A program made the position numbers and the translations under genes. A stretch of 64,000 nt of DNA, from assembly GCF_018449545.1 (NCBI RefSeq), contig NZ_JAAVUR010000006.1, positions 186,001 through 250,000 on the forward strand, given 5' to 3'. The notes beneath the pieces are model-generated. The model was given only the letters and a program-made list of their open reading frames with translations, did not search any database and was not told where the DNA came from. This DNA comes from Granulicella sp. dw_53. Its GTDB lineage: Bacteria; Acidobacteriota; Terriglobia; Terriglobales; Acidobacteriaceae. Below, piece after piece: positions 25,752 to 33,543 of the stretch. Every line of letters begins with the position of its first letter. The first letter of the stretch is position 1.

Positions 25752-26521
25752 AGTCGAACACCGATGGAAGAGGGCGATGGAGTATGAGATCTGCGAACTG
25801 GATCCTTGGAGTGGCTTTAGCCTTGGCCCTGGGGGAACCCGGCGCATGGGCGCAGACGGAGACCGCCACAGCCAAGCTGAGCCCGGATACAGTTCAGAAG
25901 ACCTTCTACCTCAACAACGTCTCGCAACAGGACGCGACCGAGGTCATAACGACTCTTCGCAATATGCTGGACCCCCGTGTGAAGATCTTTCCGGTCACGA
26001 ACCAGAACGCAATCGTCCTGCAAGCCACTCCGGATCAACAGGCGCTCGCGCAGAAGCTGCTGAATGACCTCGACCGCCCCAAAAAGACCTACCGCCTGAC
26101 ATACACGGTGACTGAGCTGGATAGCGGCAAGCGTATCGGGACGCAACACTTCGCCATGATCGTGGTCGCAGGACAACGGACAGTCCTGAAGCAGGGCAGC
26201 AAGATCCCAGTGATCACCGGAACCTACACCTCTGGCAACACCTCCTCGCAGAACCAGGCGACGTACCTCGACGTAGGAATGAACTTCGACGCCTCCCTGG
26301 AAGAGTTCGCCAATGGAGTGCGCCTGCGTACGAAGGTGGAGCAATCGAGCGTAGCGGAGGAGAAGTCCGGACTAGGTGCGCAGGATCCGATCATCCGGCA
26401 GACCGTTCTGGAGGGCACCTCGGTCCTATCGCCGGGCAAGCCGCTGATCTTAGGATCGGTGGATATTCCGGGCAGCACCCGGCACCTGGATGTCGACGTG
26501 GTGATGGAACAGGTGCGCTAA
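25748..26521 (+). CDS. exported secretin/GspD-like domain protein
   Basis: The 257-residue product has a signal peptide (MRSANWILGVALALALGEPG, then AWAQ). Residues about 45-105 match a secretin N1-type ring-building fold: LNNVSQQDATEVITTLRNML, NAIVLQATPDQQALAQKLLN. The rest resembles the beta-rich secretin domain (GTYTSGNTSSQNQATYLDVG, VLSPGKPLILGSVDIPGS) but is short and lacks the full pore-forming gate. It is not a complete outer-membrane secretin. It is third in the sigma/anti-sigma operon and could be the envelope part of the sensing chain or the regulated product. Confidence 0.72.
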   Translation: MKSNTDGRGRWSMRSANWILGVALALALGEPGAWAQTETATAKLSPDTVQKTFYLNNVSQQDATEVITTLRNMLDPRVKIFPVTNQNAIVLQATPDQQALAQKLLNDLDRPKKTYRLTYTVTELDSGKRIGTQHFAMIVVAGQRTVLKQGSKIPVITGTYTSGNTSSQNQATYLDVGMNFDASLEEFANGVRLRTKVEQSSVAEEKSGLGAQDPIIRQTVLEGTSVLSPGKPLILGSVDIPGSTRHLDVDVVMEQVR

Positions 26522-26541
26522 AGGTCTAAGGCAAAAGAGAG

Positions 26542-26575
26542 TGGCCCCGGCATCCTGTTTGGGATGCCGGGGCCA
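26542..26575. terminator. bidirectional terminator between convergent secretin-domain gene and rnpB
   Basis: TGGCCCCGGCATCC (26542-26555) is the exact reverse complement of 26562-26575, a 14-bp stem. On the plus strand TTTGAGTTT follows; on the minus strand CTCTCTTTT follows. It can end both transcripts. Confidence 0.85.
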
Positions 26576-26582
26576 TTTGAGT

Positions 26583-27040
26583 TTGCAGACGGCCCGTAAG
26601 CCGAATTCTGTTTTAGACGATCATTCCTCTACGCGACGCATTACTGCGGCGCTTTAGCAACCTACCCGCAGGTTTCGGCTTCGGCTTCGAGCTGACGCTC
26701 TTGCAGATCTCTTCGCCTGGGCGCATCGGGCCGATACGCACTATCCGCCTGAAGAGGAGCGGCTAGTTCCCTGCCTATTTGGTCTTGCTCCGTGTGGGGT
26801 TTACCCTGCCGCCGACATTACTGCCGGCGCGGTGCGCTCTTACCGCACCTTTTCACCCTTACCTTCCGTTCGCTTGCACGACCGGCTTGGCGGTATCTTC
26901 TCTGTTGCACTGGCCGTCCAGAGGTCTTGAAACCTCCGTCCCGGACGTTATCCGGCACACTGCCCTGCGGAGTTCGGACTTTCCTCCCCCTCATGACGCC
27001 TTGCGGTGCGTGAGGCAGCGATCATCCAGCCGTCTGCAGG
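26583..27040 (-). ncRNA. rnpB: RNase P RNA, bacterial class A
   Basis: The catalytic RNA of RNase P matures tRNA 5' ends. On the minus strand the conserved 5' block GAGGAAAGTCCGAACTCCGC (around 26965-26990) and the following GGGCAGTGTGCCGGATAACG are the universal P4/CR-I region. The 3' block AGAATTCGGCTTACGGGCCG near 26590-26610 matches the conserved P4/CR-V end. The ends pair as helix P1 (GCAGACGGC at 27037-27029 with GCCGTCTGC at 26593-26585). Length is about 455 nt, somewhat longer than E. coli M1 RNA. Exact ends are inferred from P1. Confidence 0.95.
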
Positions 27041-27083
27041 TCTAGTGTAGCGCAGAGAGCACGGTCCAAGTCTCGGAAGGCGC

Positions 27084-28319
27084 TCAAGCCGGAGTCTTCT
27101 CCAAAGCATATTGACGGCAGTGCTGCAGGTAAGCGGCCTCATGGCTGGCGGCAAGCTCGACGACGCTGCTCCAGATCCAGGACGGTGCATTAAGGGTCTT
27201 GGAGCGGGACCGGGTAAGCTCCGCGGCCCAGGCTTGGCGTGTAGGCTGATCCATCTGCCGGGCGTGGGCCTTGCCTACCACTCCTGCAAAGAGATTGGCC
27301 GCCGCGATCGCCTCGCCCTGGGTAAGCCGCTCCATCTCGAACTTGAGGTCCTGCGGCATCAACTCGCGGAGGACCACCGAGTGGGACTCCACAGGACTGA
27401 CCTGGAACTGCGCGGCCAGCATACGTTCGCCGAGAAAAGGAGACAACGCCTTGGCTCCCGTGACGATTCGTTCCGCGTTGTTCCGAGGCATTGCGGCATC
27501 TTTCGCGCGGGGTGCCGCCGCTTTGACCGCCTCCTTGATGTCAACGATGCAGAGCCCATTGCCATGCCGCTTGCCGATGCCAGCCAGAACGGCGAAGCGA
27601 AGACGGCCAAGCGAGCTGCATCCCTTCATCCAATAAGCGGCGTCGAGAACCTGAACCACGTCATGGTCGTCGCGGGCTTTCAAGCTGGTGATAAGGCGGC
27701 GAACCTCCTCCTGCGAGAAGAGTCGCTCGATCTCGCGGCGCTCCGCGGCAGAGAGCACCCAGAAGCGAGAGCCGAGTGGAATGTGCGGAGTAACGTCTTC
27801 GATGCGCTCCTCCGCAAGATGACGCCACTTGCGGTTGAGCGCCTGCTTCATCACCAGGTGAACCGGGGCGACGTCCTTCTCGGTTACTTTGGAGCCTCTG
27901 CGAAGCAGCGCCTGCTTATAGCCCAACACAACCTGCTCGATCATCAGCGCGGTAGTGACGCCCGGCAGATCGGAGCTGCGAGCCGCCATCGCAAGCGAGA
28001 GGCTAAGACGGATAAGATCGTGCGCGGGGTTGCCAATGACGGTCTGGTCGAGGTCGCGAATCTGAATTTCGATCTTTCCCGTGGAGCTCGCGACCGGCCC
28101 GAGGTTGCCTATGTGGCAATCACCACATATCCAAACCGGTGGACCGTCAGGCACCAGGCACGCGGCCGAAGCTGAGTTGAGCCACTCGTAAAACTTGATG
28201 GTGTTACCCCTCACGTAAGCATGGGCAGACTGAGCCATCTTCAATCTGCGCCTTTGCGTGAGAATTGCTTGTCTCGAAAAGGGCCGTACAGTGCTGGTTT
28301 TAGAGTAGTTCGTGATCAT
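27084..28319 (-). CDS. DUF2252 family protein
   Basis: The 411-residue protein has the DUF2252 pattern: LKMAQSAHAYVRGNTIKFYE, VWICGDCHIGNLGPVASS, and IQIRDLDQTVIGNPAHDLIR. GDCHxGN and the later acidic block recall a kinase-like (APH-related) nucleotide site, but activity is not established. The C-terminal HARQMDQPTRQAW matches family ends. It is divergent from the DUF892 gene at 28479; the shared 160-bp gap is AT-rich and probably holds both promoters. Confidence 0.88.
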   Translation of the reverse strand: MITNYSKTSTVRPFSRQAILTQRRRLKMAQSAHAYVRGNTIKFYEWLNSASAACLVPDGPPVWICGDCHIGNLGPVASSTGKIEIQIRDLDQTVIGNPAHDLIRLSLSLAMAARSSDLPGVTTALMIEQVVLGYKQALLRRGSKVTEKDVAPVHLVMKQALNRKWRHLAEERIEDVTPHIPLGSRFWVLSAAERREIERLFSQEEVRRLITSLKARDDHDVVQVLDAAYWMKGCSSLGRLRFAVLAGIGKRHGNGLCIVDIKEAVKAAAPRAKDAAMPRNNAERIVTGAKALSPFLGERMLAAQFQVSPVESHSVVLRELMPQDLKFEMERLTQGEAIAAANLFAGVVGKAHARQMDQPTRQAWAAELTRSRSKTLNAPSWIWSSVVELAASHEAAYLQHCRQYALEKTPA

Positions 28320-28478
28320 TGTTGTAACTTCGATCGCCGCTTTTGTAAGTGGTCAGTAGGTAGGATCAAAAAATTAATCTCTGGAATAAGAAAAAAAGTA
28401 ACAACGAGCATGCCAGATAGATGGAACCTGCATCGTATCGGTTGCAGTGGTTACAAAATCAAATTTTTGAGGTGGGTC

Positions 28479-28970
28479 ATGAGTGTAGGAACGATGGATG
28501 AGTTGTTCGTGGATGAACTGAAAGACTTGTACTCGGCAGAGAAGCAAATTACGAAGGCGCTGCCGAAGCTGGCCAAGGGAGCTACCTCTGAGGAGTTGAA
28601 GATGGCGTTCCAGAGCCATCTCGAAGAGACCAACGGACAGATCGCACGTCTCGAACAGATCTTCGAGATCCTGGGCAAGAGCCCCAAGGGAAAGACCTGC
28701 GTCGGCATGAAGGGCGTACTCGAAGAGGGATCCGAGATGCTCGAAGACACCGAAAAGGGCGAGGTGCGGGATGCCGGCTTGATCTCCGCGGCACAGCGCG
28801 TCGAGCACTACGAGATGGCCGGTTACGGTTCAGCGCGCGACTTCGCCAAGCTGCTCGGCCAAAGCGAGATCGCCGCACTGCTCGATGAAACCCTCGCAGA
28901 GGAGAAGGCCGCGGACAAAAAGCTGACCGGAATCTCCAAGCAAGTGAACGTAGCGGCGAAGCAGGCTTAG
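28479..28970 (+). CDS. YciE/YciF ferritin-like family protein (DUF892), copy 1
   Basis: ATG 28479 is set by GAGGTGGG just upstream; the open frame extends to 28221 without support. The 163-residue protein is a four-helix ferritin-like bundle: MDELFVDELKDLYSAEKQIT, FQSHLEETNGQIARLEQIFE, RVEHYEMAGYGSARDFAKLL and LDETLAEEKAADKKLTGISK. Glu and His residues spaced as SHLEE and VEHYE could bind two metals. E. coli YciE/YciF are stress-induced. A paralogue is at 60036-60536. A strong terminator follows. Confidence 0.92.
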   Translation: MSVGTMDELFVDELKDLYSAEKQITKALPKLAKGATSEELKMAFQSHLEETNGQIARLEQIFEILGKSPKGKTCVGMKGVLEEGSEMLEDTEKGEVRDAGLISAAQRVEHYEMAGYGSARDFAKLLGQSEIAALLDETLAEEKAADKKLTGISKQVNVAAKQA

Positions 28971-29006
28971 TCGCCGTAGCTGTTTGTTTTGTTATTGCAG
29001 CAAGAA

Positions 29007-29029
29007 GGGCCGCCCTGATGAGGCGGCCC
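29007..29029 (+). terminator. rho-independent terminator after DUF892 gene
   Basis: GGGCCGCC (29007-29014) pairs exactly with GGCGGCCC (29022-29029), loop of 7, followed by AATTTTTTG. It lies 37 bp after the stop, before the convergent SDR gene. Confidence 0.9.
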
Positions 29030-29045
29030 AATTTTTTGCCTACGA

Positions 29046-29846
29046 TTAGATGGTGGTCAGATAGCGCTCGGCAGGGTGGTTGCGCCCGAGATTGGGGCGA
29101 AGCGCGAGGCGTGCCGTCTCGAAGTTCTGCCAGTCGGAGGCGTCAGGCAGCGATGGCATGGTGATGAGCTCCTGCTGGTCAAGGCCAACCAGCGCCGCGT
29201 CCACCATCTCTTCAGGGGACATCACCCACGATTGAGGAAGATTCTCGACCGGCTGGCCGGCCTTCGCCCAGAACTGAGTGCTGGTAGGTCCGACGATGAC
29301 CGCCTGGAACCGAAGACCCTTATCCGCAAGCTCCGAGTGCAGCGACTGAGTAAGGGAGAGCACGTAGCTCTTGCTTCCGCTATAGACGCCGTTGAGGATC
29401 TCCGGAGCAAGCGCGGCGATAGAAGAGATGTTGATAATGAGGCCGTTGGCGCGCTGGACAAAGCCAGGCAGCACAGCGAGAGTGAGGCTGGTGAGGGCCG
29501 TGACATTGAGCTGAATCATGCTCTCCATCGCCTCCATGTTGGAGTCGACAAGTTTTGCTGTAGCTCCCACGCCAGCATTGTTGACGAGCGCGGAGATGGA
29601 AGCGTCGCTGCGAAGACGTTGCGCAACCCGTTCAACATCTATGGGATGAGTGAGGTCAGCGGGAAGCGTGTCGACGCTACGGCCGGTCTTGGCGGTAAGC
29701 GCGGTGGCGAGCTCGGTGAGCCGCTGCTGATCGCGGGCGACGAGAATCAAGTCGTAGCCCCGGCGCGCCAGGCGGTCAGCGTAGACGGCTCCGATGCCTG
29801 TAGAGGCTCCGGTAATAAGTGCGGTTCCTTTGTGATTGGTAGTCAT
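29046..29846 (-). CDS. short-chain dehydrogenase/reductase
   Basis: The 266-residue NAD(P)-dependent oxidoreductase has the classical SDR marks: ALITGASTGIGAVYADRLAR (cofactor loop), LVNNAGVG, INISSIAALAP (catalytic Ser) and YSGSKSYVLSL (Tyr-x3-Lys). ATG 29846 has AGAGGA six bases upstream. It is transcribed with, and lies 170 bp downstream of, a TetR gene. TAGACCGGT 55-65 bp before it resembles a sequence before the TetR gene. The substrate is unknown. Confidence 0.92.
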   Translation of the reverse strand: MTTNHKGTALITGASTGIGAVYADRLARRGYDLILVARDQQRLTELATALTAKTGRSVDTLPADLTHPIDVERVAQRLRSDASISALVNNAGVGATAKLVDSNMEAMESMIQLNVTALTSLTLAVLPGFVQRANGLIINISSIAALAPEILNGVYSGSKSYVLSLTQSLHSELADKGLRFQAVIVGPTSTQFWAKAGQPVENLPQSWVMSPEEMVDAALVGLDQQELITMPSLPDASDWQNFETARLALRPNLGRNHPAERYLTTI

Positions 29847-29901
29847 AGCGTCCTCTTTAGTTCGAAATTTTCTGGGTTATCAGTTCGCCCAATACTTAGA
29901 G

Positions 29902-29914
29902 TAGACCGGTTGGT
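29902..29914. promoter_or_regulatory. candidate TetR operator upstream of SDR
   Basis: TAGACCGGTTGGT contains the perfect palindrome ACCGGT and shares TAGAC(C/T)GGT with the site at 30610. The motif resembles TAGACC-type operators of NemR/AcuR-like TetR proteins. Confidence 0.45.
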
Positions 29915-30015
29915 TAGTAGATTCGAAAAGTTCATATATTTCTAAATGAGGAGAGCATCTCTCTGTGGATTCTGTGGAAAGCACGGGCAGGAGGTCTCGC
30001 CCTGCCCTTTTACGA

Positions 30016-30600
30016 CTACTTTTTGAGGAGAATATCGAAGATATAGTGGCGGAAGGTCCGGAGCGGCTCCAGCGATTGCTCCGCCTTCATACGCACCAAG
30101 GCGCCCTCCCAGGCGTTGAGGATAAACCCGGAAGTCTCGGACGGCTTGAGAGAGGCCGGAAGTTCGCCACGGGCTTCGGCTTCGCTCAGCACAGCGGCAA
30201 GGGCTCCCTGCCAGTAGACGAAGGTCTCGCCGAGAACAGATTGCAGGCGAGGAATATGGTCGGCGACCTCGATGCTGAGGTTGCCGAGGAGGCAGCCGCA
30301 CAGTGTCTTCGCCCGCTCGTAGATAGCGGTCTGAGCGTCGAAGTAGGCGCGAAGCCGCTGCAGAGGAGGCTCGCTGGAGCTCAACAGGATGGGCTCCCTG
30401 AGGGCCGTCTCATTCGCGACATAGCGTTGAATGACCTCGACAGTAAAGGCCTCTTTGCTGGGGAAGTAGTGGTAAAAAGAGCCTTTAGGCACGCCCGCCA
30501 TGTCGAGGATCTGCTTGACGCCGGTGGAAGCGTAACCGGTCGAGTGCATCGCTTGAAGGCCGATTTCAATAAGGTGATCGCGAGTATTTGCTGTTGCCAT
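30016..30600 (-). CDS. TetR/AcrR family transcriptional regulator
   Basis: The 194-residue repressor has the TetR DNA-binding domain at residues 1-50: TRDHLIEIGLQAMHSTGYAS and ILDMAGVPKGSFYHYFPSKE. The C-terminal ligand domain contains ERAKTLCGCLLGNLSIEVAD; the CGCLLGN segment is typical of the AcuR/NemR-like branch, where a cysteine may sense electrophiles. It probably controls itself and the downstream SDR. The inducer is not known. Confidence 0.92.
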   Translation of the reverse strand: MATANTRDHLIEIGLQAMHSTGYASTGVKQILDMAGVPKGSFYHYFPSKEAFTVEVIQRYVANETALREPILLSSSEPPLQRLRAYFDAQTAIYERAKTLCGCLLGNLSIEVADHIPRLQSVLGETFVYWQGALAAVLSEAEARGELPASLKPSETSGFILNAWEGALVRMKAEQSLEPLRTFRHYIFDILLKK

Positions 30601-30609
30601 AACAATTAA

Positions 30610-30624
30610 TAGACTGGTCCGCTA
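30610..30624. promoter_or_regulatory. candidate TetR autoregulatory operator
   Basis: TAGACTGGTCCGCTA lies 10 bp before the TetR start codon. Its ends (TAG/CTA) and core (GAC..GTC) are palindromic, and it shares TAGAC(C/T)GGT with 29902-29910. Confidence 0.45.
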
Positions 30625-30713
30625 CCACTTTCGATTCAAGCATCAGGTTCGGGCCCCAGCAACGCCCCAGGAACGCCCCAGACTCGCCCGGCAGCCGATA
30701 GCCTTCGGAGGGC

Positions 30714-33308
30714 CTAAAAGGTCAGTTGGACCGAGAGCTGGACAGCGCGCGGCGGCACAAAGTGCGTCCCGCTAAAGGTCGAAAGGAAGTTATACAGGGC
30801 GACCTCGTTCGCGGCATTGATCACGGTAGCCCGCACGCCCAGAGTGGCATGCTCGAAGTGATGGAGCCCGTCATCCCCCACGGACAGATCGATCAGCGTC
30901 CGCGGAGACACGCGCACAGCGTTACGATCCGCGTCGTACGTGCCCGGAGCAGGAATGCGAATACGATCGGTCGCAAAGGCAGCCGGCCCGCAACTGCGAA
31001 TAGCATGGGTCGGGGTAGCGCGGTCCGCACCGCAGTGGAGCCCGATCTGGGACTGCTCATCCGGCGTTAGGGCCAGAGCCTCGGTGTGGGTGGGAACCGT
31101 GTCCGGAAGCGCAAGACCGCTGTTGTAGCGCCACACCGCTCCGGCCCAGAGGCGATGCCTCCCCAGAACACGCCGTGGAAAATCGTACCGAAAGTTCGTG
31201 GTCTGTTCGAACTCCTCGCCATGATCGATGCGAAAGACCGGGCTGGACGGAGCAGGGTTGAAGATCAGGCCCCCAACCTCCGGTGTAAAGAAGCGCGAAC
31301 GGACGTGACCCATAACACTGGAGACATTAAATCCGTGGAGATCGCTGACTGCAAGCCGGACGGCAAGGCCATCGATCTTGGACTTCCGCCACGCCACGGA
31401 GAACGTAATAGGAGTATTGAAGAGCGTATCGAAGTCGAAGGCAGTATGGGTGAACTTCCAGTAGTAGTCGGCGTCGACCGTGACGTGGGAGCCAAAGGAC
31501 TGGGCAACGCCAACGTTGAACTGGTTCCGTGTACCCGGACGAACCGGCTCAGAGCGAAACGCCGCAAAAGGGTTGCCGGTGCCGACACCCGTATCTCCTG
31601 CGCCAGACTCGTTGGCGAAGATAAGGTTCTCGTTATAAGGAGTCTCATAGAGCCGCGCATAGGAGAGGCGAAGCAGAGTGCGAGTAAATGGAGTCCTCCA
31701 GCCCGCCCCAAGACGAGGAGCCAACTGGCGTCCCCGGCTAAGACCGTCGTAGATGTCATAGCGTAGACCTGCGCTAAGCAGCAGATCGCCGAGATGAACC
31801 TCATCCTGCGCATAGAAGGCGGTCTGGACGATATCGGCGGACTTATCGAAGTGATACAGCCCGCCCCCGCGCGTGAGGTCGTAAGGGAGAAGCGCGGGCA
31901 GATAGGCAGGGTTAGATAGAAGGCCCACGGCAGTGCAGTCCCCTGGACTGCGGATACCAGGAGCAGCCGCCGCACCTCCGGCTGTGGTCATGCAAGGGGA
32001 GTTGTAGACAGGATCAGTCAGCGCCAGAGAGAAGCGCTCATGCAGCAAAGTATGGGTATAGGTGCCGCCAACCTTAGCCGTATGCGGGCCGTGAATATAG
32101 AGCGCCTGGGCATGGAGACCAGTGTTCGTAAGGGTGCGGTCCTGCGCCATCGTAGCGGTGAAATCGGCAAGAGGATCGGCGGAGGGCACATACTCGGCAC
32201 GGTCGTGGCGCAGGAACGGAGTGAAGGTAAGCAGCAGACTGGGGCTAACCGTATGGGTCCAGCCAAAGGCCAGATTGGAGTTCCGTATCTGGCTGCGCCG
32301 ATCCTGCGCCGCTGCAGCGGTGTCAAAGCTATTGGGCGTCTGGAACCACGAGCGGCCAAGGCCCATGTTCAGGTGAAGAAGATCCCGCTCGCGCGGCTGG
32401 AAGTCGACGCGGTCGAAGAGCCCTTCGCTGTTGCCGTGGGCGTGGATCGGGTCGAACTCGGGCGTGTCGAGGAAGCGGTTGGAGCCGCCGCCGTTCACGG
32501 CGAGAAAGTTCCCCCAGGCCTTGCTGCCCACACTGAAGGAGAGCGCCTCCGACCAACTCCCGAAGCTCCCGTACTCGCTGGACAGCGAGCCGGAGGGCTT
32601 ATGATCGCGGCCCGACTTCGTGGTGATCTCGACGATAAGGCTGGTCTTATCGCCAAACTCAGCGGTAGGCGCCCCGGTGGTGGCCTTGAGCGTCTGGATA
32701 ATCGCCGGGTCGATCTGGTTGGCGAAGACCTTGGCCTGCTGATCGGTGATCGGTTGTCCATCCAGCGAGAGAGACGTATCGGCGTGCTCACCCAAAGGAT
32801 GCGCGAATCCATTCGCATCGGCGGCGACCCCAGGAGTCGTGCGGGTGAGGATCTCGGTGAGCCCCGTAGCGTGGTTGGTAATAGGAATGTCGGCGATCTG
32901 GCGAGCCGAGAGAACCCCATGCGCAGAGGTGGTCTGGGCGGTCGCAATCTCCTGATCGGCAAGCACAGTGACCTGCGCCTCGGCACGAACAGGGACCAGC
33001 CGCAGTTCAACGTCGGAGACCCCGGCGGGGACAATCTGGCTGAGCGGCGCGAAGCCCTCCGCTTGCACCTGAAGGACGCAGCCCTGAACGCTAAGCGGCA
33101 GAGTGAACGTCCCCGCAACGCTCCGGACTGCCTGCTGTTCCCGCTGGCCCGGGCATCGAAGGCTGACGGAAGCATTCGGGAGGACCGCCCCTGTGGAGTC
33201 TTCCACAAGAACCACGAGGCCGAACCCAGACGGAGCGCTGATCTGCGAGTACCCCGGCATAACCGGGAAGAGAACCGATAGAAACAGCGCTGAGGAGTAG
33301 TGAATCAT
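30714..33308 (-). CDS. TonB-dependent outer-membrane receptor with carboxypeptidase-regulatory-like N-domain
   Basis: The 864-residue outer-membrane transporter has a signal peptide (MIHYSSALFLSVLFPVMPGY, then SQ). Residues about 28-105 form a carboxypeptidase-regulatory-like fold (VVLVEDSTGAVLPNASVSLR). The plug domain (about 115-235) has RQIADIPITNHATGLTEILT and SLSLDGQPITDQQAKVFANQ. The rest is a beta-barrel ending in AVQLSVQLTF with a C-terminal Phe. No Shine-Dalgarno sequence is visible: DtxR-like operators touch the ATG. Metal control suggests a metal-chelate substrate, which is inference. It depends on TonB/ExbBD such as 10187-13047. Confidence 0.92.
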   Translation of the reverse strand: MIHYSSALFLSVLFPVMPGYSQISAPSGFGLVVLVEDSTGAVLPNASVSLRCPGQREQQAVRSVAGTFTLPLSVQGCVLQVQAEGFAPLSQIVPAGVSDVELRLVPVRAEAQVTVLADQEIATAQTTSAHGVLSARQIADIPITNHATGLTEILTRTTPGVAADANGFAHPLGEHADTSLSLDGQPITDQQAKVFANQIDPAIIQTLKATTGAPTAEFGDKTSLIVEITTKSGRDHKPSGSLSSEYGSFGSWSEALSFSVGSKAWGNFLAVNGGGSNRFLDTPEFDPIHAHGNSEGLFDRVDFQPRERDLLHLNMGLGRSWFQTPNSFDTAAAAQDRRSQIRNSNLAFGWTHTVSPSLLLTFTPFLRHDRAEYVPSADPLADFTATMAQDRTLTNTGLHAQALYIHGPHTAKVGGTYTHTLLHERFSLALTDPVYNSPCMTTAGGAAAAPGIRSPGDCTAVGLLSNPAYLPALLPYDLTRGGGLYHFDKSADIVQTAFYAQDEVHLGDLLLSAGLRYDIYDGLSRGRQLAPRLGAGWRTPFTRTLLRLSYARLYETPYNENLIFANESGAGDTGVGTGNPFAAFRSEPVRPGTRNQFNVGVAQSFGSHVTVDADYYWKFTHTAFDFDTLFNTPITFSVAWRKSKIDGLAVRLAVSDLHGFNVSSVMGHVRSRFFTPEVGGLIFNPAPSSPVFRIDHGEEFEQTTNFRYDFPRRVLGRHRLWAGAVWRYNSGLALPDTVPTHTEALALTPDEQSQIGLHCGADRATPTHAIRSCGPAAFATDRIRIPAPGTYDADRNAVRVSPRTLIDLSVGDDGLHHFEHATLGVRATVINAANEVALYNFLSTFSGTHFVPPRAVQLSVQLTF

Positions 33309-33309
33309 A

Positions 33310-33347
33310 TTTAGGTATGCCTAATTTCAATAATTAGCCTAACCTAA
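33310..33347. promoter_or_regulatory. tandem DtxR/IdeR-type operators
   Basis: TTTAGGTATGCCTAAT (33310-33325) is a near-perfect TTTAGG-n4-CCTAA palindrome. TTAGCCTAACCTAA (33334-33347) equals 14 of the 19 bases of the DtxR/IdeR consensus TTAGGTTAGSCTAACCTAA. The first site begins 1 bp before the receptor's start codon, so a bound repressor would block initiation. No DtxR/MntR gene is in the window. Confidence 0.65.
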
Positions 33348-33458
33348 ATTTGGACTTCGGAGCAAGAAATATCTCCCGCCCCTTTCAACGCGGACAGTTC
33401 AAGGAACTCGAAATCAATTGAATGATTGGGTAGAAAAGAGGTAGCGCCGCTACTCGTC

Positions 33459-33498
33459 GCCTGAGGCCACTCGCGATGAACTGCAAGTGGCCTCAGGC
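33459..33498 (-). terminator. probable terminator after msrA
   Basis: GCCTGAGGCCACT (33459-33471) and AGTGGCCTCAGGC (33486-33498) form a perfect 13-bp stem with a 14-base loop. It lies 46 bp after the msrA stop on the minus strand. The T-run is weak, so termination may be partial. Confidence 0.55.
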
Positions 33499-33543
33499 CG
33501 ACAAGTTATGTGAGGTTGGAGGTTAGATCCCAACAAACTACGA

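Noticed and set aside
26779..27045. Short plus-strand frames over the RNase P RNA
   Set aside because: The strand carries the complement of rnpB with all conserved blocks; the frames are chance.
26580..27060. CRISPR-like or tRNA-like structure
   Set aside because: The inverted repeats are RNase P helices; no regularly spaced direct repeats or tRNA cloverleaf were found anywhere in the window.
27111..28175. A 354-residue plus-strand frame
   Set aside because: It is antisense to the DUF2252 gene and has no recognisable domain.
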